The position numbers and the translations under genes are program-made. A DNA stretch of 64,000 bases, taken from Arthrobacter sp. FW306-2-2C-D06B. GTDB taxonomy: Bacteria; Actinomycetota; Actinomycetes; Actinomycetales; Micrococcaceae. Location of the stretch: NCBI RefSeq assembly GCF_021789175.1, contig NZ_CP084560.1, positions 3,286,001-3,350,000 on the forward strand, in the 5' to 3' direction. Positions 7,084 to 15,497 of the stretch are shown here, piece by piece. The notes beneath the pieces are model-generated. The model saw only the letters and a program-made list of their open reading frames with translations. It was not told the origin of the DNA and did no database searches. The first letter of the stretch is position 1, and every line of letters begins with the position of its first letter.

Positions 7084-8796
7084 TCAGGCCACCACAGGCG
7101 GCAGCATCAGGCTGGCACCCGGGATCGCGTGAAGCAGGGCCTTGGTGTAGTCCTGCTGCGGCGAATCGAACACGTCGTCAGTGCTGCCCGTTTCCACGAG
7201 CTTGCCCTTCTGCATCACGCAGACATGGTCGGCGATCTGCCGCACGACGGCGAGGTCGTGCGTGATGAACAAGTACGTCAGTCCAAGATTGGACTGGAGG
7301 TCGGCCAGGAGATTCAGCACCTGGGCCTGCACCAAAACGTCCAGGGCGGAAACCGCCTCGTCGCAGATGATCACTTCGGGGTCGAGGGCCAGGGCCCGCG
7401 CGATCGCGACGCGCTGCCTCTGCCCGCCGGAGAGCTCGTTCGGGTACCGCTGCATGGTGGACTGCGGCAGCGCCACCTGGTCCAGGAGTTCCCGGACCTT
7501 CTTCTCGCGGCTGGCCTTGTCACCGATCTTGTGGGTCCGGAGCGGTTCCTCGATGGTCCTGAAGATGTTGTACATCGGGTCGAGCGAACCGTACGGGTCC
7601 TGGAAAATCGGCTGGACGCGGCGCCGGAACTTGAAGATCTCCCGGCTGTTCAGGGTGGAGGTGTCGACGCCGTCGAACACGATCCTCCCGGACGTCGGCG
7701 CGAGCAGGTTGAGGACCATCTGGGCCACTGTGGACTTGCCGGAACCCGACTCCCCCACGATGGCCGTCGTCGTCCCGCGTTTGACGTTGAACGAGACGTT
7801 GTCCACCGCTTTGAAGTCCGTTGCCTTGCCGATTCCGGAGCGCAGCTTGAAGACCTTGCTGAGGCTCTCGACCTTCAGAACGTCGTCTGCCGATGCCTTT
7901 TCGACCCCGGCTTCGGTGGGCGCCAGGAGTTCTTCCGTCTGGATTCCTTCGGCCTTGGCGGCCTGGATCCTCCGGGAAGCGAGGGATGGCGCCGAGGCGA
8001 CCAACCGCTGGGTGTACGGGTGTTGAGGGTTGCGCAGCAATTCGAGCGAAGGGCCGGCCTCCACCACGTTGCCGCGGTACATGACCACCACTTTGTCCGC
8101 ACGCTCGGCAGCCAGGCCAAGATCGTGGGTGATGAGCAGTACCGCTGTGCCGAGCTCCGCCGTCATGGTTTCGAGGTGGTCCAGGATCTGCCGCTGCACC
8201 GTGACGTCCAGGGCCGACGTCGGCTCGTCGGCGATCAGGAGCCGCGGCTGGCAAGACAGGCCGATGGCGATCAGGGCCCGCTGGCGCATGCCGCCGGAGA
8301 ACTCGTGCGGGTACTGCTTGGCGCGGCGTGCGGAGTCCGGCAGGCCGGCTTCCCCGAGGACGCGGGCGACGTCGGCAGGACCGCTGGGCTTGCCGTTGGC
8401 GCGCAGTGTCTCGCGGACCTGGTAGCCGATCTTCCAGACCGGGTTGAGGTTGGACATCGGATCCTGCGGAACCATGCCGATCGTGTTGCCGCGCAGCTCG
8501 ATCATGCGCCGTTCCGGAGCATGCGAGATGTCCTCGCCGTCGAGCAGGATCTGGCCGCCGGAGACCCTGCCGTTCTCCGGGAGGAGACCAATGGCGGCAA
8601 GCGCCGTCGTCGACTTGCCCGAACCGGACTCACCAACAATGGCGACAGTCTCGCCGGGCATGATGGTCAGGTGCGCGTTCTTGACGGCCTGGAATTCGCC
8701 GCTCGCCGTCTGGAAGGAGATGGCGAGGTCGCGGATTTCCAGGAGCGGACGCTCTTCGGATCCGGCTTCGTCGATGGTGATGTTGGACGTTGTCAT
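7084..8796 (-). CDS. Oligopeptide/dipeptide ABC importer, fused double ATPase (DppD-DppF type)
   Basis: Cytoplasmic energy subunit carrying both nucleotide-binding domains in one 570-residue chain. Domain 1 has Walker A GESGSGKST, signature FSGGMRQRA and Walker B LLIADEPTSALD. Domain 2 starts near residue 300 with a second GESGSGKST, then LSGGQRQRVAIARALALDP and VIICDEAVSALD. Each domain ends in the peptide-transporter extension (HPYTQRLVASAP; DYTKALLHAIPG). I chose the ATG at 8796 because AAGGAGG precedes it by five bases; the ATG at 8811 only overlaps the previous stop. It is the last gene of the first transporter operon and is followed by a terminator. Confidence 0.93.
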   Translation of the reverse strand: MTTSNITIDEAGSEERPLLEIRDLAISFQTASGEFQAVKNAHLTIMPGETVAIVGESGSGKSTTALAAIGLLPENGRVSGGQILLDGEDISHAPERRMIELRGNTIGMVPQDPMSNLNPVWKIGYQVRETLRANGKPSGPADVARVLGEAGLPDSARRAKQYPHEFSGGMRQRALIAIGLSCQPRLLIADEPTSALDVTVQRQILDHLETMTAELGTAVLLITHDLGLAAERADKVVVMYRGNVVEAGPSLELLRNPQHPYTQRLVASAPSLASRRIQAAKAEGIQTEELLAPTEAGVEKASADDVLKVESLSKVFKLRSGIGKATDFKAVDNVSFNVKRGTTTAIVGESGSGKSTVAQMVLNLLAPTSGRIVFDGVDTSTLNSREIFKFRRRVQPIFQDPYGSLDPMYNIFRTIEEPLRTHKIGDKASREKKVRELLDQVALPQSTMQRYPNELSGGQRQRVAIARALALDPEVIICDEAVSALDVLVQAQVLNLLADLQSNLGLTYLFITHDLAVVRQIADHVCVMQKGKLVETGSTDDVFDSPQQDYTKALLHAIPGASLMLPPVVA

Positions 8797-8807
8797 GATT
8801 GCCTCCT

Positions 8808-9758
8808 TCATCGCTTGCGGCTCTTGGGATCAAGGGCGTCACGCAGCGCGTCACCAAGCATGATGAAGCTCAGGACCGTGATGGACAGTGCTGTTGCGGG
8901 GAACATCAGCACCTCGGGGTTGGTGCGCAACGTGTCTTTCGCCGCGGAAATGTCGTTACCCCAGGACATGATGCTGCCGGGCAGCCCGATGCCAAGGAAG
9001 GACAGCGTTGCTTCCGTCACGATGAAGACGCCAAGCTCCATGGTGGCCAGGACGATGATCGGCGCGAGCGCGTTCGGAACGACGTGCCGGACCAGCGTGC
9101 CGATCTTGGAGACACCGAGCGAGCGTGCGGCGGTGACGAAATCCGCGTTGCGGACCTCGATCACGGCACCGCGGGTGATACGGGCCATTTGCGGCCAGCC
9201 GAGCATTACGATGACCATGACCACCGTGAAGACGCTCTTGTTCTCGCGGAAGAACGGGAGCTGGGTAACAACCAGCGCACCGAGGACCAAGGGCAACGCG
9301 AAGAAGATGTCGCCGATGCGGGCAATGATGGTGTCAACCCAGCCGCCGAAGAAGCCTGCCAGCGCACCGAGGGTGACCCCGATGATCAGGACGAAGATGA
9401 CGGAGACGACGCCGACAGTCAAGGATGCCTGCGTGCCGTGGATGACGCGGGAGTAGATGTCACAGCCCTGGAAAGTGAATCCCAGGGGGTGGCCGGCCGA
9501 AGGGCCCGCGAGGGAGTCCCCCAGCTGGCAGTTGTCGTTCGGGGCCGTCTGCGTGAACAGGCCCGGGAAGAACGCGACGACGAGGAGCAGCAGAATCATG
9601 AGCGCCGAGATGATGAAGAGCGGCCGACGGCGGAGCTTCCGCCAGGCATCCGCCCACAGGCTCAGGGGTGCTGCGTCGACCTTGAGGGTATCGGTCGCCA
9701 GCAGCGGTGTCTCGTCGATGGGGGCAACGAAGTGCTCGATCTGACGGTTACTTTTCAT
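8808..9758 (-). CDS. Peptide ABC importer permease, DppC/OppC type
   Basis: Inner-membrane permease of 316 residues. It has an N-terminal cytoplasmic leader, a first membrane helix (PLFIISALMILLLLVVAFF), a periplasmic-side loop with NDNCQLGDSLAGPSAGHPLG, then five helices. The ATPase-contact loop (EAA) is near AARSLGVSKIGTLVRHVVPN. I chose the ATG at 9758 (MKSNRQIEHF), which overlaps the end of the upstream permease gene by 11 bases. The frame is open further up but would invade that gene more deeply. It is followed closely by the ATPase gene, with GGAGG between. Confidence 0.92.
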   Translation of the reverse strand: MKSNRQIEHFVAPIDETPLLATDTLKVDAAPLSLWADAWRKLRRRPLFIISALMILLLLVVAFFPGLFTQTAPNDNCQLGDSLAGPSAGHPLGFTFQGCDIYSRVIHGTQASLTVGVVSVIFVLIIGVTLGALAGFFGGWVDTIIARIGDIFFALPLVLGALVVTQLPFFRENKSVFTVVMVIVMLGWPQMARITRGAVIEVRNADFVTAARSLGVSKIGTLVRHVVPNALAPIIVLATMELGVFIVTEATLSFLGIGLPGSIMSWGNDISAAKDTLRTNPEVLMFPATALSITVLSFIMLGDALRDALDPKSRKR

Positions 9759-10677
9759 AACGGATCCTCGGGTCAAGCCAGGCGTAAAGGAGATCCACCA
9801 ACAGGTTGGCGGCAACGAAGACCAGTACCAGCACGCTCACAATGGCGACGACGGTGGGGCCTTCGCTGCGGATCACTGCTTGATAGAGCTTCTGGCCGAC
9901 GCCGGGCACGTTGAAAATGCCTTCGGTGACGATTGCGCCGCCCATCAAGCCACCCAGGTTCGCGCCCAGGTAGGTGACCACGGGAATCATGGAGTTTCGC
10001 AGGATGTGGGCCAGGACCACGCGGGGGCGGGAGAGGCCTTTGGCGGTTGCGGTGCGGACGTAGTCGGCGTTCATGTTTTCAATGACAGAGGCGCGGGTCA
10101 GGCGCAGCACGTAGGCAAAGGACACGAGGCCGAGGACCGTGGCCGGAAGGATCAGGGTGCCCCAATCCGCATTGGATCCGACGGTCGGCTTCGCCCAGCC
10201 GAGCTGTACGCCAACGACGAGCTGGAGCACGAAGCCCAGGACGAACGTCGGGACGGCAATGACCACGAGGGAGGCGACCAGCACGGTGGAGTCGAAGATC
10301 TTCCCCTTGCGCAGGCCGGCAATCAGGCCGAAGGCCACACCGAAGACGGCTTGGATGGCCAAGGCCTCGACGGCGAGCATGGCGGTGACCGGGAAAACGC
10401 GGCCAAGGGTGGCGGCGATTGGCTGGCCGGTGAAGTCCACCCCGAGGTTGAACGTGAAGAGGTTCTTGAGGAACAGGCCGTACTGGACCCAGAACGGCTG
10501 GTCGAGGTTGTATTGCTGGCGCAACGCGGCGATGACGGACTCGCTGGGTGGTCGGTCGCCGAACAGGGCGCGGATGGGGTCGCCCGGGAGGGCAAAGACC
10601 ATGAAGTACACGAGCAGAGTGGTTCCCAGGAACACGGGAATGACCTGCAGCAAACGCCGGAGGATGTACTGGGTCAC
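9748..10677 (-). CDS. Peptide ABC importer permease, DppB/OppB type
   Basis: A 309-residue permease of normal family length. It starts MTQYILRRLLQVIPVFLG, has a large extracytoplasmic segment after helix 1 (FALPGDPIRALFGDRPP, then LDQPFWVQYGLFL), and shows the EAA loop NADYVRTATAKGLSRPRVVL before the last helices. It pairs with the OppC-type protein encoded next. The 133-base gap between it and the upstream binding-protein gene contains a strong hairpin (10749-10779), a common arrangement that leaves the binding protein in excess. Confidence 0.93.
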   Translation of the reverse strand: MTQYILRRLLQVIPVFLGTTLLVYFMVFALPGDPIRALFGDRPPSESVIAALRQQYNLDQPFWVQYGLFLKNLFTFNLGVDFTGQPIAATLGRVFPVTAMLAVEALAIQAVFGVAFGLIAGLRKGKIFDSTVLVASLVVIAVPTFVLGFVLQLVVGVQLGWAKPTVGSNADWGTLILPATVLGLVSFAYVLRLTRASVIENMNADYVRTATAKGLSRPRVVLAHILRNSMIPVVTYLGANLGGLMGGAIVTEGIFNVPGVGQKLYQAVIRSEGPTVVAIVSVLVLVFVAANLLVDLLYAWLDPRIRYEK

Positions 10678-10748
10678 AGCAACGGTTCCTTAGCGCTCTT
10701 GGAAATGTGGGGATTCATTAGGGACAGCTTTCGTGCCGAATCAAGGCA

Positions 10749-10779
10749 TGGGGGCCCGGTTTGTGGCCGGACCCCCATA
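10749..10779 (-). promoter_or_regulatory. Intercistronic hairpin after the binding-protein gene
   Basis: TATGGGGGTCCGG and CCGGGCCCCCATG (minus strand) form a long GC-rich stem with a CACAAA-type loop. No T run follows, so it is more likely an mRNA-stabilising or attenuating element than a full terminator. Confidence 0.6.
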
Positions 10780-10810
10780 CGCTAACGAGCTTGGAACAAG
10801 TCCAGTAGGA

Positions 10811-12493
10811 CTACTTTGCGGTGATGTTGTAGTACAGCAGGACGCCGTTCCAGCCGGAGTCAACGTTGCTAACGTTCTGGCTCCATACGGCCTGGCGTGC
10901 CTGGTACCACAGGGGCAGGTTCGGAAGGTCCTTGAAGAGGATTTCCTGCGCCTGGGTGAACTTCTTGTTGGCGTCGCCCGTGGACTTGGAAGCCAAGCCC
11001 TCGGTCAGCAGCTTGTCGAACTCAGGGTTGCTGTAACCCTCGTAGTTGGCGCTGGCTCCGGTCTTCAGCAGCGGGCCGAGGAAGTTGAACAGCGACGGGT
11101 AGTCTGCCTGCCAACCGGCGCGGGTGAAGCCCGGGAGGGTCTTGGCCGTGCGGAGGTTCAGGATCTCGGCGAACTTGGCGAACGGCTGGCCTTCTGCCTT
11201 GATGCCGAGGTTGTTCTTCAGGTTGTTGGCAACGGCGTCAATCCATTCCTTGTTGCCACCATCGGTGTTGTACGCGAGCTGAAGAACCTTGTCGGCGGGC
11301 CACGGGCTCATGGCGTTTGCCTTGGTCCAAAGGTCCTTGGCCTTCGCGGCGTCGAACTTCAGAACGTCGGAGCCGGTCACGTTGGCGTTGTAGCCATCGA
11401 TGGACGGGGACGTGAAGTCCTTCGCAGGAATGCGGGTGCCGTTGAAGACAACCTTGGTGATCTCATCGCGGTTGATCGCCATGGAGATGGCCTGGCGGCG
11501 CAGCTGGCCGGCGGGTCCCTGGAACTCGGGCAGGTAGTTCGGGATGTTCAGGGTTGCGTTGCCGGCGTAAGCCTTGTTGAGGCTGTGGTCCGGGAAGTCC
11601 GTGGTGTAGGTCTTCAACGCGTTCGTCGGCAGGACGTCGGTAACGTCAAGGTTGTTGGCCTGGACGTCCGTGTAAGCCGGAGCCGGGTCGGTGTAGAACT
11701 TGAAGGTCACGCCGCCGTTCTTGGCCATGCGCGTGCCCTGGTAGTCCGGGTTCTTGACGAGGGCGATCTGGCTGTCGTGCTGCCAGGCACCCTTGGCGGC
11801 CATCTTGTACGGGCCGTTGCCGATCGGGTTTTCGCCGAAGGCCTTCGGGTCCTTGAGGGCGTCGGCCGGAAGCGGCATGAAGGCGGAGTAGCCGAGGCGC
11901 TGCGGCCAGTCTGCTTCCGGCTGGGCCAGCTTGACCGTGATGGTCGAGTCGTCCTTCAGCACCAGGCCGGACATGGTCTGGGCGGTCGGTGCGGGAGTCG
12001 ACGTTGACTTTCCGTCCGCGCCCTTGGTCTTCGTGACGGCGCTGACTGCGTCGTAGCCTTCGATGGATTCGAAGAAGCTGCTGCTGGACTGGGCGTTCGT
12101 GCTCAGTGCGGCGAAGTTCCAAGTATCAACGAAGCTCTTGGCGGTGACTGCCTCGCCGTTGGTGAACTTGGCGCCCTTCTTGACCTTGATGGTGTAGTTC
12201 TGGCCGTCGCTCGTGTCGATGGATTCCGCGAGTGCATTCACGGACTTGCCATTGGCGTCGTAGCTGGTCAGACCTTCGAACAGGAGGTCGACAACGCGGC
12301 CGCCGTACACCTCGTTGGTGTTTGAAGGGATCAGGGGGTGCTGGGGTTCATTGCTGTATGCGGTGATGATTTTGTTCGGATCGCCGGCAGCGGTCGGGCC
12401 ACTGCTTCCGGAGCCAGAGCTGCCGCATCCGGTGAGGGCAAGTGCGGCGACTGCCAGCAAGCCAAGAGCTTTGGAAGTGCGCGAAAAACGCAT
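10811..12493 (-). CDS. Peptide-binding lipoprotein (SBP_bac_5), first system
   Basis: Extracellular solute-binding lipoprotein of 560 residues. The signal peptide MRFSRTSKALGLLAVAALAL ends in lipobox LTGC with Cys22-23, followed by a Ser/Gly-rich linker. Family-5 features include KIITAYSNEPQHPLIPSNTN near the N-terminus, TIKVKKGAKFTNGEAVTAKS, NGPYKMAAKGAWQHDSQIAL and a C-terminal YYNI segment. Ligand specificity, presumably oligopeptides, cannot be read. A strong ribosome site (AGGAGGC) precedes the ATG. Its leader and signal peptide closely resemble those of the second system's binding protein, so the two transporters are probably duplicates that diverged. Confidence 0.92.
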   Translation of the reverse strand: MRFSRTSKALGLLAVAALALTGCGSSGSGSSGPTAAGDPNKIITAYSNEPQHPLIPSNTNEVYGGRVVDLLFEGLTSYDANGKSVNALAESIDTSDGQNYTIKVKKGAKFTNGEAVTAKSFVDTWNFAALSTNAQSSSSFFESIEGYDAVSAVTKTKGADGKSTSTPAPTAQTMSGLVLKDDSTITVKLAQPEADWPQRLGYSAFMPLPADALKDPKAFGENPIGNGPYKMAAKGAWQHDSQIALVKNPDYQGTRMAKNGGVTFKFYTDPAPAYTDVQANNLDVTDVLPTNALKTYTTDFPDHSLNKAYAGNATLNIPNYLPEFQGPAGQLRRQAISMAINRDEITKVVFNGTRIPAKDFTSPSIDGYNANVTGSDVLKFDAAKAKDLWTKANAMSPWPADKVLQLAYNTDGGNKEWIDAVANNLKNNLGIKAEGQPFAKFAEILNLRTAKTLPGFTRAGWQADYPSLFNFLGPLLKTGASANYEGYSNPEFDKLLTEGLASKSTGDANKKFTQAQEILFKDLPNLPLWYQARQAVWSQNVSNVDSGWNGVLLYYNITAK

Positions 12494-12669
12494 TCCGCCT
12501 CCTATGGATTCAGGGGGATGGGTCGGGGCAACTCATAGCTGCCCCCAGGGCCGGACACAGAATTATCCTGTGACGCGGCCTACATGGATGTGTAATCCTA
12601 ACCACACCTTGTCCGAAATATGGAATCCCATTGGCATGAACAGCGAAGTGTGCACTTGACAGTTTCAGT

Positions 12670-12709
12670 AATGAAGCAGTCATTTCAAGTAAATGAAGCA
12701 GTCATTTCA
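12670..12709. promoter_or_regulatory. Two identical palindromic sites, 22 bp apart
   Basis: AATGAAGCAGTCATTTCA occurs at 12670-12687 and again, identically, at 12692-12709. Each copy contains the dyad AATGA-N5-TCATT. The 22-bp spacing puts both sites on about the same helix face. They lie about 180-215 bases upstream of the first peptide-binding lipoprotein gene, so they could be operators or enhancer sites for a dimeric regulator. No cognate regulator gene is adjacent. A possible -10 box (GATAAT on the minus strand) lies at 12562-12567. Confidence 0.65.
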
Positions 12710-12843
12710 CGCAATGGTAGTTTCCTTGCTAGACTCGACATGCCTGACCCCTGATTTTCCCCGGAATCTAGGGCTATTTCCGGCACCCCAAAGGGGTACC
12801 ACCGACACAACCGGCGCCTCAAACAACCACGAAGACAACCACG

Positions 12844-12883
12844 AAAAAGAGCCCCGCCGGCCAACGGCCAGAGGGACTCTTTT
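12844..12883 (-). terminator. Intrinsic terminator of the second peptide-transporter operon
   Basis: On the minus strand AAAAGAGTCCCTCTGGCC pairs with GGCCGGCGGGGCTCTTTTT, with small mismatches and a short loop, ending in five T residues. It lies about 40 bases after the stop of the second fused ATPase gene. Confidence 0.8.
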
Positions 12884-12919
12884 GCGGTTGCGGCAGCCGC
12901 CGCGAACTGGTCCGGGCTG

Positions 12920-14767
12920 CTACTCGATGCCGGCGGCCATGAGCTGGGCGCGCAGTTCCCGACGCTCACGCTGCTTCTCAGGGTCCGGGAGCGGCACCGC
13001 TGCCAGCAGCCTCTGTGTGTAGGACTCCTGCGGATTGCGAAGGATCTGCTCCCGGGTCCCCTGCTCCACGATCCGGCCCCGCTGCATCACGCAGATCCTG
13101 TCTGCGAGCACATCAACCACGGCAAGGTCGTGCGTGACGAACAAGCACGCGAATCCCAGCTCCCTCTGCAGGTTCTGGAAGAGTTCCAGGACTTTTGCCT
13201 GCACCGAAACGTCGAGCGCCGACGTCGGCTCGTCCGCAACCATGAGCTTGGGCTGCAGGGACAGCGCCCGCGCGATGCCGACGCGCTGCTTCTGGCCCCC
13301 TGACAATTCATGCGGATACCGGTTGCGGTATCCGCGCGGCAGTTCCACCTGGTCCAGGAGGGTCTCAATCCGTTTCTGCAGATCGACCCCCTTGGCGACT
13401 CCGGCGAGGTACATCGGTTCGCCGATGCTTTCGCCGATGGGCAGCCGCGGGTTCAACGACGACGAAGGATCCTGGAACACCATGCCGATGTCCCGCCGCA
13501 CTTCGTGCAATTGCTTTCCGTTCCGCTTCGCGGCGGAAATGTCCTGCCCCACCACACGCATGCTGCCCGCGGCTACAGGCAAGAGCCCGACGGCGGCGCG
13601 TCCAATGGTCGTTTTGCCCGACCCCGACTCGCCGACAAGGCCTACCACCTGGCCGGGGTAGATCACGAGGTTGGCCCCCTCGACGGCTCGGAACGCGGGA
13701 ACCCGGCCCTGTTTGGGGTACTCGATTGCCACGTCGATCAGTTCAAGCACGGGCTCGCCCTTGGGCTTGGCTGCTTCTTCCGCCGCTGCCTTCAAGGCAG
13801 CCTGGTTCTCGAGTTCCCGGCGGACCAGCTCATCGTGATCGACCGATTCCAGCTCAGAGTGGGTAGCGGCGGCCAATGCCGCGGTGACGTCGACGTCGGC
13901 GCTGTCAGCACCCTGTCCCAAGTGGGGAACAGCAGCGAGAAGAGCCTGCGTGTATTCATGCTGCGGGTTACTGAAGATCTGCTGGGCAGTGCCGCTCTCC
14001 ACGATGACGCCTTGGCGCATCACGGCAATTCGATCGGCGAGGTCGGCCACAACGCCCATGTCGTGCGTGATCAGGACGATAGCGCTGTCCAGCTTGTTGC
14101 GCAGGTTCCGCATCAGATCCAGGATTTCAGCCTGGACAGTCACATCCAAGGCAGTAGTGGGTTCGTCTGCGATCAGGAGTTTGGGATCGCAGGACAATGA
14201 CTGCGCGATCATGGCTCGCTGCCGCTGGCCGCCGGAGAGCTGGTGCGGATACGACTTGAAGGCCTTCTCCGGGTCCGGCAGCTCCACCAGCTCGAGCATG
14301 CGCAAGGCCCGCTGCCTGGCTTCATCGGGGGAGATCGAGTTGTGCAGCCTGATCGTCTCCACTATCTGTGTACCCACGGTGTACACAGGGTTGAGCGCGG
14401 TCATCGGCTCCTGGAAGATGACCGCGACATCCTTGCCCCGGACTTCCCGGATGTTGCCTGACTTCTCACCCAGCAGCTCCTTGCCCGAGAGCTTGACGCT
14501 CCCCCGGACACGGCTGTTGCTGGGCAGCAAGCCGAGCAGTGCCATGGAGCTTGCGCTCTTGCCGGAACCGGACTCACCGACGATCGCGAGGACCTCGCCT
14601 GCCCTGACCTCGTAGTTCAGTCCAATGGCGGCAGGGACCCATTTCTTGTCCACACCGAAGTCGACGCTGAGATCGCGTACTTCCAGGACCATGGCCCCGC
14701 GCGCGCTCTTATCCGACTCGGTCTCGAGGTGGGTGGCCTCCGGTTCGGGGCTGGCGTTGTCAGTCAT
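12920..14767 (-). CDS. Oligopeptide/dipeptide ABC importer, fused double ATPase, second system
   Basis: A 615-residue protein with two ATP-binding domains. Domain 1 has Walker A GESGSGKSASS, signature LSGGQRQRAMIAQSL and Walker B LLIADEPTTALD. A roughly 50-residue charged linker (about residues 290-340, ELESVDHDELVRRELENQ) leads to domain 2 with GESGSGKTT, LSGGQKQRVGIARAL and LMVADEPTSALD. The ATG at 14767 has GGAAGGGAAG upstream. It belongs with the permease and lipoprotein genes at 15498-20086 but is separated from them by an oppositely oriented PH-domain gene, so it probably has its own promoter or depends on readthrough past that gene. Confidence 0.92.
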   Translation of the reverse strand: MTDNASPEPEATHLETESDKSARGAMVLEVRDLSVDFGVDKKWVPAAIGLNYEVRAGEVLAIVGESGSGKSASSMALLGLLPSNSRVRGSVKLSGKELLGEKSGNIREVRGKDVAVIFQEPMTALNPVYTVGTQIVETIRLHNSISPDEARQRALRMLELVELPDPEKAFKSYPHQLSGGQRQRAMIAQSLSCDPKLLIADEPTTALDVTVQAEILDLMRNLRNKLDSAIVLITHDMGVVADLADRIAVMRQGVIVESGTAQQIFSNPQHEYTQALLAAVPHLGQGADSADVDVTAALAAATHSELESVDHDELVRRELENQAALKAAAEEAAKPKGEPVLELIDVAIEYPKQGRVPAFRAVEGANLVIYPGQVVGLVGESGSGKTTIGRAAVGLLPVAAGSMRVVGQDISAAKRNGKQLHEVRRDIGMVFQDPSSSLNPRLPIGESIGEPMYLAGVAKGVDLQKRIETLLDQVELPRGYRNRYPHELSGGQKQRVGIARALSLQPKLMVADEPTSALDVSVQAKVLELFQNLQRELGFACLFVTHDLAVVDVLADRICVMQRGRIVEQGTREQILRNPQESYTQRLLAAVPLPDPEKQRERRELRAQLMAAGIE

Positions 14768-14846
14768 GTTGGGTCTTCCCTTCCGACCGGGCCACCCTCC
14801 AAGGGGTGATTAGTGAAGTAGCCCGGAATCCTGAATTATTAGGGGC

Positions 14847-15473
14847 ATGAGCAGAGCGCCGTATGCCGGAAATGTCGAAATCTTCAAGGCACGCACCAGC
14901 AAGATGTTTGCTTGGATCTGCTGGGCAGTTGCCGTTTTCGGAGTAGTCGTTACGCTCGTGGCAGCCGGACCGCGAGCCCTTCCCGGAGCCACTCCCCTGC
15001 TCTTCGTAGCGTTTCTTGGCTGGTTGCTTTTCTGGCGCCCGGTTGTGGTGGTCCGCGATTCCGGCGTCGCGCTGGAGAATCCCTTCCGGACCATCGATGT
15101 TCCGTGGGATGCCCTGGTGCAGGTTGATACCCGCTACGCCCTCACGCTGGTGACACCCCGTAAGAAGTATCCGGCCTGGGCTGCTCCCGCGCCGGGAATC
15201 TGGGGTGGGCGCAATGCCCGCCCAGAGCACCTCAAAGGACTCCCGGGCACCACCTACGGCCCCAGCAGCTCGGTTCGCCCCGGAGATCTCAAAAACACCG
15301 ATTCCGGCGCCGCGGCGATCCTCGTGCGCACGCGTTGGCAGGACCTCGTAGAGGCTGGACGCGTGGAACCCGGCCGGGCTGAAGACGCTTCGGTGACCGT
15401 TGCCATCGGATGGTTCCGGATAGCAGCCACCGTAGTCCTGGCCGCGGCCAGTTACTGGGCGGTCTTCCTTTAG
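14847..15473 (+). CDS. PH-domain membrane protein
   Basis: A 208-residue protein. Two hydrophobic helices at about residues 20-40 and 47-65 (MFAWICWAVAVFGVVVTLVA; LLFVAFLGWLLFW) are followed by a bacterial PH-like domain (VVVVRDSGVALENPFRTIDV, then PWDALVQVDTRYALTLV). A last helix (FRIAATVVLAAASYWAVFL) closes the chain. This resembles the family that includes actinobacterial low-molecular-weight antigen 6-like proteins. The role is unknown. It lies on the plus strand between minus-strand genes of one ABC operon, about 80 bases from the ATPase start and 25 bases from the permease stop. A GGGG stretch precedes the ATG. Confidence 0.75.
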   Translation: MSRAPYAGNVEIFKARTSKMFAWICWAVAVFGVVVTLVAAGPRALPGATPLLFVAFLGWLLFWRPVVVVRDSGVALENPFRTIDVPWDALVQVDTRYALTLVTPRKKYPAWAAPAPGIWGGRNARPEHLKGLPGTTYGPSSSVRPGDLKNTDSGAAAILVRTRWQDLVEAGRVEPGRAEDASVTVAIGWFRIAATVVLAAASYWAVFL

Positions 15474-15497
15474 GAAGTTTCCCTGGACGGGTAGCAC

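Noticed and set aside
6748..9456. 902-codon plus-strand open frame opposite the first peptide transporter
   Set aside because: It is a shadow over the fused ATPase and OppC genes, which carry clear conserved motifs on the minus strand.
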